From Pseudobdellovibrionaceae bacterium (GTDB taxonomy: Bacteria; Bdellovibrionota; Bdellovibrionia; Bdellovibrionales; JAMPXM01), in NCBI GenBank assembly GCA_913774795.1, contig CAJYIL010000452.1, positions 1 through 5,089 on the forward strand: a stretch of 5,089 bases of DNA, given 5' to 3'. Positions within the stretch are counted from its first letter, which is position 1, and each line of letters starts with the position of its first letter. The notes below the pieces were generated by a model, which saw only the letters and a list, made by a program, of their open reading frames with translations, searched no databases and had not been told where the DNA came from. Both the position numbers and the translations under genes were made by a program. Positions 1 to 5,089 of the stretch are shown here, one piece after another.

Positions 1-1
1 A

Positions 2-70
2 AGATTTGATCTTACGAAAATCGAAACACTTATTGAGACCGCTCGCAGCGGTCGTGGAGTTAGCCAATGA
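2..70 (+). CDS. C-terminal end of an upstream gene (partial)
   Basis: The frame beginning at base 2 is open from the window edge to a TGA at 68-70 and gives the 22-residue tail RFDLTKIETLIETARSGRGV followed by SQ. The tail reads as a short amphipathic helix (DLTKIETLIETA) with a polar, basic end, as many real C-termini do. The TGA overlaps the ATG of the next gene in an ATGA arrangement, the commonest junction for translationally coupled genes. That overlap is the main reason to believe the fragment is coding. No function can be assigned from 22 residues. The alternative is that these bases are an untranslated leader, but the open frame and exact overlap favour a gene. Confidence 0.7.
   Translation, partial: RFDLTKIETLIETARSGRGVSQ
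37..53 (+). other. Perfect 7-bp hairpin just before a ribosome binding site
   Basis: GACCGCT (37-43) and AGCGGTC (47-53) are exact inverted repeats separated by the three bases CGC. In RNA this would form a G+C-rich 7-bp stem with a tight loop, two bases upstream of the GGAG at 56-59. It lies inside the last codons of the upstream gene and has no T-tract after it, so it is not an intrinsic terminator. A ribosome finishing the upstream gene would melt it, so it could tie initiation of the next gene to upstream translation. That role is inference, and coincidence in coding DNA is possible. Confidence 0.35.
56..59 (+). promoter_or_regulatory. Ribosome binding site of the 579-aa exported protein gene
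   Basis: GGAG lies seven bases before the ATG at 67, a normal Shine-Dalgarno spacing. It supports this start, as does the signal peptide that begins there. It sits within the last codons of the upstream gene. Confidence 0.7.
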
Positions 71-1806
71 AGTTCGCTTTTTTCTTCCTGCTTGCTGCCG
101 CATCGACCGCGCACGCCGTTGACGTCAGCGTGAACCTTGATGTGAAAAGTCGAACTCAATTGTCGTGGAACAAAGTCGATAAATTCCGCCATTCAGGCGA
201 CTGTTACCCATTTGGTAAAGGGGAGCGGAGTGATGAACTTGGGTCTGAGACGATCGACGGCCAAGTCTACGTGACCGACGCGCGAGTTTCGCCTGATGGC
301 GCGCCGGCTCTTTCCGTCATCTCGCTTGAATCTAAGCAGCGCCCCATTCGGTTGGGTTCTTTCGACATCACGCTGAGCCGCTCGCGCTTAAGTGCGACGT
401 CTGACGCCTACTCACTTCAATTCGTTCACCAAGCGCCGATGAATGCGCATGTGAACTTGGGAGACAGCAAGTGCGTCCTCCACGAATATCACTGGAACGC
501 GCAGAAAACGGAAGTCGTCGGAACTTATTCGCTCCGGATCGTGATGCCGTCTGACTCGCGCATCATAAAGTTAAAGCTCGGCGGAACAGGACATGCCATC
601 AACTTCGATCAACTCGAAGTCAGAGGCGATTACCCGACACAAATCATGTCCGCCGGTGAAGAGTTTTATCTGTGGGGTAAACCCGGAGCGATTCTCGAAA
701 TCCCGATGAAACTAAAATTCTACTCGACCGGAGGATTCGACGGCCGATTAGATCTGACCGTAAGTCAGCCGGGGCTCGCGGCACAAGCCGACGTCCTTGC
801 GGCTTTGACGACCTCACTCAAAGAATTCGATTCCAAGACTCCACAAACGGTCGAAGCCTTCTTGAATGCAGGAGCCGCCATCGCGGGCCGTGCTGACGTT
901 GCGGCTAGTGTCGTCGCGAAGATGGGAATTGATCCGATCCGCACTCTGAACACCAAGCTCTTCGAGCTTGCGAACGCGTTTCTCCCGAAAACGAAATACG
1001 CTCGTGATGTGAAGGCGATGTCGGCCGTCGTGAGTTACGAGCTCGCCATGGCTCTCCTCGACAACTTAAAAGGATTTTGTGCGACGAAGTCTGTTTACTT
1101 GCCGCTCACGGACCAAACTGTTCAGCGTCAAGGTTTCTTGGTCGCTTATTTTTGGATCTCTCAAAGTATCCAGCAGGTTCAGTCTCTAAATTTCCCGGAG
1201 GTCGAGGAGTTCCTCAATGGCCTAACTCGCTGGGAAAATGACGGGCTTAAATATTCGGATATCGCGAACGATAAAGTCGCTTTTGCCCGAATGGTCGACG
1301 CCTTCAAGAAGCTTCGCACACAAAGTCGTTTCGCTTGGCCCGTATATGCGCCTCTAAAAGCGACACTTCAGAAAGTGGTCAGCACGTTCGGGACTGTTGG
1401 CTCCGATGCGAACGCGATCAACGAGATTTACCGCCAAATCGATGAGCTCGCCAAGACCCAGTCAGATCTCAACCAACGAGTTCAAAAAGTCAGCTTTAGT
1501 TTCATCAAAACAAATCCAGACCGTATCTCGGCGTCTCCGATTTTGAATGATCTGAAGAAATTCGAAGATCAGGCGAATGAGTTGTCGAAGACGATGGCGA
1601 ACAGCTTGAAGTTCTACTCCCTCAACACGGGCGGAACATCTGCGAATCTTCTCGGAGTCATGACCGATTCACTGGCGCATCAGGTCGGCCTGTTTGAAAA
1701 GAAACTCCAAGATCCATTCATTGAGGCGATCCGCCGTACATTCCAAAGCTCATCACGCGTAACCGACTTAAAAGCCTCTTACAACCAATGCCTCGAGGTG
1801 AAATAA
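67..1806 (+). CDS. Exported protein of unknown function, beta-rich N-half and helical C-half
   Basis: I do not recognise this 579-residue protein. It begins with a clear Sec signal peptide: Lys2, a hydrophobic core FAFFFLLAAA, and a likely cleavage after AHA at residue 17 with the mature chain starting VDVSVNLD. There is no lipobox cysteine, so it should be a soluble periplasmic, surface or secreted protein. Residues about 18-235 alternate polar and hydrophobic positions with many Gly, Ser and Thr, as in a beta-sandwich. Residues about 236-579 are almost wholly helical, with heptad-like stretches around 450-475 and 495-515. The mature chain has only four cysteines (46, 136, 338, 575), two in each half, which suggests disulfides in an oxidising compartment. 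I see no catalytic motif. The start is supported by GGAG seven bases upstream and by the ATGA overlap with the preceding gene. A binding or structural component of the operon's system is possible but unproven. Confidence 0.9.
   Translation: MKFAFFFLLAAASTAHAVDVSVNLDVKSRTQLSWNKVDKFRHSGDCYPFGKGERSDELGSETIDGQVYVTDARVSPDGAPALSVISLESKQRPIRLGSFDITLSRSRLSATSDAYSLQFVHQAPMNAHVNLGDSKCVLHEYHWNAQKTEVVGTYSLRIVMPSDSRIIKLKLGGTGHAINFDQLEVRGDYPTQIMSAGEEFYLWGKPGAILEIPMKLKFYSTGGFDGRLDLTVSQPGLAAQADVLAALTTSLKEFDSKTPQTVEAFLNAGAAIAGRADVAASVVAKMGIDPIRTLNTKLFELANAFLPKTKYARDVKAMSAVVSYELAMALLDNLKGFCATKSVYLPLTDQTVQRQGFLVAYFWISQSIQQVQSLNFPEVEEFLNGLTRWENDGLKYSDIANDKVAFARMVDAFKKLRTQSRFAWPVYAPLKATLQKVVSTFGTVGSDANAINEIYRQIDELAKTQSDLNQRVQKVSFSFIKTNPDRISASPILNDLKKFEDQANELSKTMANSLKFYSLNTGGTSANLLGVMTDSLAHQVGLFEKKLQDPFIEAIRRTFQSSSRVTDLKASYNQCLEVK
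1795..1800 (+). promoter_or_regulatory. Ribosome binding site fixing the start of the 513-aa gene at 1806
   Basis: GAGGTG lies five bases before the ATG at 1806, within the last codons of the preceding gene. It decides the start: an in-frame ATG exists at 1788, but starting there would put six extra residues (MPRGEI) before an otherwise standard signal peptide, and I see no good Shine-Dalgarno just before it. Confidence 0.75.
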
Positions 1807-3347
1807 TGAAACTGTTCAATCTGACCCTCGCACTTGTTCTTGCAACCTCGACCGCAAAAGCCGGTGAAGCTTTAGATCAGGCCAGAGAGGCCGTCGAAGC
1901 CCAACGCGCCTTCGCCAAAAGTCAGGCACTCAAAGCCATCGAAGGCGACTACAACTACGCCATCTCGCAGGTCATGACGAATCTGCAGCCAAAGGCTGAT
2001 TCGCAAGCGGTCATCGGTGCACTCCTCGAGCGCCAATCTCGACTCTTCACAGAACTGAAAAGCATCGAAAGTCTCGATCAAAATCAGGTCGCGAAGGTGA
2101 AGGCTGACGCACTTGCCGCCCTTGAACGCTACAAAGAAGTGACGCGCGAAAAGTTCGATCTCTCGTTTCAAGCCGAAGCCATTCGCCAAGGGCAGCGCGA
2201 CTCGATTCGTCTCGCGATCAGCGCGCTTCAACAATTCAACGCGAATTGTTCGAGTGGCCGCGGGATCGGTGGCCTCGGGGCTAGCGCGTTTCAATATCCG
2301 GATCTCCCGCGCGCTGATATCGGATTCTACGTCGGGACGCAAGGCGCCGATTTCCACTATAACGGAAACGGAACGGACGCCGAAAAGAACCGGAACACGG
2401 CCGTCAGTATCTCGGGGACGGTTGCGGGCTCGGTCGCGGCCGTCGCCTACATCCCAGCGACGATTACGGGTGCCTCGGCGAGTTCTGTCGTTCTTTGTGC
2501 GGCAGCGGCTCCGTACACGCTAGGGGCGGGAGTCGCGATCGCGGCTGCCGTCGCGTACATTAATCACGCCGAACGAGTTGAGCGCGAGAACGATATCGCA
2601 CGTGCGAAAGCGTATGCTTTCGATTACAACCCGAACGATCGCACCATCGCTGGCTACTACCGGAACCAGTGCTCGAGCAAATCCGAAACGAATGAGAAGC
2701 TGATTCAGTATTTGCGACTTGCGGTAGACTCGCCAGACTCACTCGAGGACTTCGCTGGTGGCGTGGACTTCGTGGAAGACACGAAGAAACTCGATGCGCT
2801 CGCGCAAGAGCGATACAACCTCCGCAATCAAATCAAAGCCCTCGATAGCAAAAAAGATTCGGCGGCGATTCAGAGTCTGGCGACGAAGCTTATCGAGATC
2901 GAAAGCCAAATCGCGGCCATCACAACACCTCAGCACGTGGGTGCGATGATGATCAGCGTGCTGATCGACCAGAGAGATCAGTTGACGCAAGATTTAAGTC
3001 AAACCGCTTCATCTTCGCTGGATTTCGCGCAGAAGCGCGCATTTGAGCGAATCCTGGCGATCATCAATCTCACGGCTCAACGTGAGTTCTCAAAATTCCT
3101 CTCGGGCTCTGATGAAATCGCCAGGGAGATCAAAGTCTCTAAACAATTCGCGGATGCACAAATGCTTTTGAAGAAGACGATCGCCGCCCAAATCAAAGCG
3201 ATCTTCGGCTATCTCACGAAGGCGGACGTCGCGAAGATTCAAGATGAATTGCTGAAAGCGACTCGCGCATTAATTAAAGCATACCCGCGAGCGGCTGACG
3301 TGAAAAGTTTCGCGTCGCAAGTTTCGCAGCTCTCTGGAGGCCTTTAA
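1806..3347 (+). CDS. Exported helical protein with a central hydrophobic hairpin, possibly pore-forming-like
   Basis: I do not recognise this 513-residue protein as a named family. Read from the ATG at 1806 it has a Sec signal peptide (MKLFNLTLALVLATSTAKA, cleavage after residue 19) and no lipobox. Residues about 20-145 are strongly helical, charged and coiled-coil-like. Residues about 149-198 form a Gly/Asn-rich linker with little helix. Residues about 199-251 hold two hydrophobic Gly/Ala/Ser/Val-rich segments, split near 222-230, that look like a membrane-inserting hairpin with glycine-zipper spacing. Residues about 252-510 are again long charged helices, notably 325-375 and 405-490. Cysteines are at 148, 231 and 289. 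Long helices around a central hydrophobic hairpin are the general plan of alpha-helical pore-forming toxins such as the ClyA/Hbl type. That is an architectural resemblance only. Alternatives are an inner-membrane-anchored periplasmic protein or a structural component. The ATG overlaps the previous TAA by one base, so translation is probably coupled. Confidence 0.88.
   Translation: MKLFNLTLALVLATSTAKAGEALDQAREAVEAQRAFAKSQALKAIEGDYNYAISQVMTNLQPKADSQAVIGALLERQSRLFTELKSIESLDQNQVAKVKADALAALERYKEVTREKFDLSFQAEAIRQGQRDSIRLAISALQQFNANCSSGRGIGGLGASAFQYPDLPRADIGFYVGTQGADFHYNGNGTDAEKNRNTAVSISGTVAGSVAAVAYIPATITGASASSVVLCAAAAPYTLGAGVAIAAAVAYINHAERVERENDIARAKAYAFDYNPNDRTIAGYYRNQCSSKSETNEKLIQYLRLAVDSPDSLEDFAGGVDFVEDTKKLDALAQERYNLRNQIKALDSKKDSAAIQSLATKLIEIESQIAAITTPQHVGAMMISVLIDQRDQLTQDLSQTASSSLDFAQKRAFERILAIINLTAQREFSKFLSGSDEIAREIKVSKQFADAQMLLKKTIAAQIKAIFGYLTKADVAKIQDELLKATRALIKAYPRAADVKSFASQVSQLSGGL
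2400..2558 (+). other. Region encoding the hydrophobic hairpin (residues 199-251)
   Basis: The encoded segment begins AVSISGTVAGSVAAVAYIPA and continues through a Ser/Ala turn into a second run ending GAGVAIAAAVAYI. It has no charged residue over about 53 positions, while both flanks are highly charged. Each run is about 20-25 residues, long enough to cross a bilayer, and small residues recur at spacings suited to tight helix packing. A turn between them containing Gly and Ser would put both ends on the same side of a membrane. Confidence 0.65.
3336..3340 (+). promoter_or_regulatory. Ribosome binding site of the third exported protein gene
   Basis: GGAGG is a near-consensus Shine-Dalgarno seven bases before the ATG at 3348. 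It is formed by the Gly-Gly codons at the C-terminus of the preceding protein. It is the strongest of the three sites here, suggesting efficient initiation on the last visible gene. Confidence 0.8.
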
Positions 3348-5089
3348 ATGTTTTTCCGCAGCGCTTTGACAATGATCCTTTGTTTTACTTTGGCGTTTTC
3401 GGCGTCAGGGCTTCGCATCTCCGCTGAGATCACCTCGACTCGTGTGCAAGCGTCGTCGGTTCAAGCGGCTGCCGGACAACCTCAAATGCGCTGCGGATTT
3501 TTCGGATCGGGTCTCCATTGCACGGTGGATCCTGCGAAGTACAACTCCTGGAAACAAAATCAGCCGCGCCTTGATGATTACCGGAACTCGGATGCCGGTG
3601 GCCGTGGCGGCATGAGTGACTACGAACATCAGTCTGTTTCAGTGGCGACTGGGCGGTCGAGAAATGCGACGCCGCGATCTTTGACGATCAAAGAAAAGAC
3701 GACTGTTTATGATCCGTTCATGAAGGTCGCGATGCCCGTAAGGACCGACGCGTATAACTGGGATGACATCTCCCGTGATCTTGAACGAGTCGCTCCATCC
3801 ATGCTTGATAACTTTCAGCAAAAGCAGGCCGCGTACGAGCGAGTTCAGCAAGTTTATCAGCACTACTACGAGCAGGCGGCCGCTCAGAACGCAGCGGTCG
3901 CGCAAAGTATCCGTGCCGCCGCTGCTGAGGCTGCGGCTCAAGCGGCGTCTCGGTCGCGCTCGATCCTCCCAAACTTCGCTCAATCTTTAGCGGCGTTACC
4001 AGCTTCGAAATTGTCACGCGAGGATTTGCTTGCGGTGAAGCGCGCTCGCGAGATCGCGCAAAGCGCTCTCTCCGAGCGCGCGATCGAGATGAACCAGGCG
4101 GCTTACGCATCGCTTGAGCGCGGGATGAAACGTGCGCTCAGCCAGAAAGATTACGACGCCTTCTTCGAAGGAGTCGAATCCTACACCCGCAGTGTGGTTG
4201 ATGGTGCGAAGGCTCCGGCATCGGCGTTCCGCGATGTCATCAACCGAGAAGGCGTCGTCGATGTCTCTCGCCTGACGGGCGGGGCCTTGTCTGCTCCATT
4301 TGATAAGCGAACGTGGCTCTCTCCGCTGGGTACGGGGCACGGAGAGATTATTCGTCGCCTTGCGAACGGTTACCAAAAAGCCTACGTCGACTCCGCCGCG
4401 CTCCGAGTTCTCACTAAAAATCAATCTGCACAAATTCGCATCGGAGAACTCGCCCTCGCGCTAGGTGATCGCGATCTTGCGATGGGGCTCAACGAACGAG
4501 GTTCCTCGTTTCTTGCTCTTGCGGACCGCATGCTGAATACGGTGATGGGTCTGCAAGCAGGAGTCGTTCAAGGGGCGGTCGATCTCGTTAAATCGATTCC
4601 GGAACTCGCGCACATGATCAAGGACGGCGCTGTCTTGTGGGCAACCGAACCTGCTGGGACTTGGGAGGCGGTTGTCGCATTCGCTGGAGATATCCCGGAG
4701 CTCAGTGGCGCGATTCAGGCAGCCGTTATCTCGAAGTGGGATCAACTCAAATTGATGAACGATCAAGAGCGGGGAAAGGCGGTTGGCCATATCATTTTCG
4801 ATGTCGCGACAATCTTCGTCGGGGTTGGTGAAGGAGCGCTGATCTCGGTCTCCACCGATGCGGCGAAACTCGGAATGCTCGCGGGAAAAACAGGCTCGGC
4901 GGCGATCCGCGCCTCGGCGGAGGCAGCTGCTGAATCAGTGGCTCGCGCGGCTCTACCGGTGGCTCGCGGAATTGAAGCGATGCCGATCGCTGCGCGGGAG
5001 GGCATTCTCGCACTTCAGAAAACGAACGCTCCACTCGCAAATGCTCTTCTCGCGACGGCTCGCGAGGCGAGAGTTTCCGGGAAGGTTGC
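3348..5089 (+). CDS. Large exported protein, possible polymorphic-toxin-like, runs off the window
   Basis: The frame from the ATG at 3348 stays open for 580 codons to the window edge, so the C-terminus is missing. The start follows the previous TAA directly and has a strong GGAGG. Residues 1-26 form a probable signal peptide (Arg4, hydrophobic core LTMILCFTLAF, cleavage perhaps after ISA at 26). Residues about 45-110 are a low-helix Gly/Asn/Arg-rich region with a close cysteine pair (49 and 58, RCGFFGSGLHC). Residues about 137-275 are helical, including an Ala/Gln-rich stretch at 155-201. Residues about 290-345 are mixed. Residues about 400-520 have alternating Gly-spaced hydrophobic helices (GLQAGVVQGAVDLVKSIPEL, then ERGKAVGHIIFDVATIFVGV). 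This resembles the linker or pre-toxin region before C-terminal effector domains in polymorphic toxins. I rely on pattern memory for that and could not search. No catalytic domain is visible; it would lie downstream. An exported structural protein with membrane-active helices is the alternative. Confidence 0.88.
   Translation, partial: MFFRSALTMILCFTLAFSASGLRISAEITSTRVQASSVQAAAGQPQMRCGFFGSGLHCTVDPAKYNSWKQNQPRLDDYRNSDAGGRGGMSDYEHQSVSVATGRSRNATPRSLTIKEKTTVYDPFMKVAMPVRTDAYNWDDISRDLERVAPSMLDNFQQKQAAYERVQQVYQHYYEQAAAQNAAVAQSIRAAAAEAAAQAASRSRSILPNFAQSLAALPASKLSREDLLAVKRAREIAQSALSERAIEMNQAAYASLERGMKRALSQKDYDAFFEGVESYTRSVVDGAKAPASAFRDVINREGVVDVSRLTGGALSAPFDKRTWLSPLGTGHGEIIRRLANGYQKAYVDSAALRVLTKNQSAQIRIGELALALGDRDLAMGLNERGSSFLALADRMLNTVMGLQAGVVQGAVDLVKSIPELAHMIKDGAVLWATEPAGTWEAVVAFAGDIPELSGAIQAAVISKWDQLKLMNDQERGKAVGHIIFDVATIFVGVGEGALISVSTDAAKLGMLAGKTGSAAIRASAEAAAESVARAALPVARGIEAMPIAAREGILALQKTNAPLANALLATAREARVSGKV
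4548..4907 (+). other. Pre-toxin-like linker segment (residues 401-520 of the last gene)
   Basis: The encoded segment contains the pattern GLxxGxxxGxxDLVxxIPEL, a Trp-containing spacer (Trp431, Trp439, Trp464), and then ERGKxVGxIxFDVAxxFVGVGEG. Similar 'glycine-spaced helix, ELA, Trp spacer, GRxxGxxxFEVA' segments are found just before the toxic tip of many polymorphic toxins. The family assignment is inference from memory. After it the sequence becomes Ala/Arg-rich helix (520-580), as a connector would. Confidence 0.4.

Noticed and set aside
954..970. Perfect inverted repeat CAAGCTC-TTC-GAGCTTG
   Set aside because: It is inside the first exported protein gene with no regulatory context; such short palindromes are expected by chance over this length.
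1788..1805. Longer start of the 513-aa protein at the ATG at 1788
   Set aside because: It would add MPRGEI before a standard signal peptide. The GAGGTG at 1795-1800 is correctly spaced only for the ATG at 1806, and that start gives the compact TAATG junction.
1872..2357. 161-codon reverse-strand open frame
   Set aside because: It is fully contained in the well-supported 513-aa + strand gene, and I see no signal peptide, domain or convincing ribosome binding site for it.
2254..2523. 89-codon + strand open frame in another frame of the 513-aa gene
   Set aside because: It gives an Arg/Ser/Pro-rich product typical of a shifted frame through Gly/Ala/Val codons, and overlaps the hydrophobic hairpin region that is clearly coded in the main frame.
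2951..2966. Perfect inverted repeat GATCAGC-GT-GCTGATC
   Set aside because: It lies mid-gene, has no T-tract, and is explained by the coding sequence; it is too isolated to call an operator or attachment site.
3375..3383. Cys12 of the last gene as a lipoprotein cysteine
   Set aside because: The preceding residues MIL do not form a lipobox and the cysteine sits inside the hydrophobic core instead of at its end.
3405..4433. Several reverse-strand open frames (3405-3629, 3639-3983, 3718-4110, 4014-4433)
   Set aside because: They lie opposite a continuous + strand frame that has a strong ribosome binding site and a signal peptide. Their products are Arg/Ser-rich with no recognisable motifs, as expected of antisense shadows in DNA rich in GCG, TCG and CGC codons.
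4937..4972. Short repeated GTGGCTCGCG motif
   Set aside because: Two copies about 20 bases apart encode similar VAR tripeptides in an Ala-rich helix; codon preference explains them better than a DNA-level repeat.

Overview
The window is a dense run of protein-coding DNA with every gene on the + strand. It looks like the middle of one operon in a Gram-negative-like bacterium. G+C is moderate, roughly half by eye. Three consecutive genes begin with Sec-type signal peptides and encode large exported proteins that I cannot assign to a named family. Codon preference is uniform across the genes (frequent GCG, TCG, CTC and CGC), so nothing marks one of them as recently acquired. This style of large, exported, orphan proteins would fit Bdellovibrionota or a related delta-type lineage, but that placement is a low-confidence impression.

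Layout: (1) bases 2-70 are the last 22 codons of an upstream gene, whose TGA overlaps the next ATG (ATGA). (2) 67-1806 encodes a 579-residue exported protein with a beta-rich N-terminal half and a helical C-terminal half. (3) 1806-3347 encodes a 513-residue exported, mostly helical protein with a central two-segment hydrophobic hairpin; its start shares one base with the previous stop (TAATG). (4) 3348 to the window edge encodes at least 580 residues of a third exported protein, following the previous stop with no gap (TAAATG). This last frame has no stop in the window. No stretch over 300 bases lacks a gene, and I see no promoter, terminator, RNA gene, mobile element or CRISPR array.

How they may work together (inference): the three genes are joined so tightly that they are probably translated in coupled fashion as one functional unit acting in the periplasm, outer membrane or outside the cell. 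Gene 3 has the architecture of an alpha-helical membrane-inserting protein, with long helices flanking a Gly/Ala-rich hydrophobic hairpin. Gene 4 contains, near residues 400-520, a segment resembling the linker or 'pre-toxin' regions that precede C-terminal effector domains in polymorphic toxins. A secreted effector or pore-forming system is therefore a reasonable working hypothesis. It is not shown by any catalytic motif in the window, and the C-terminus of gene 4, which would be decisive, lies beyond the edge.
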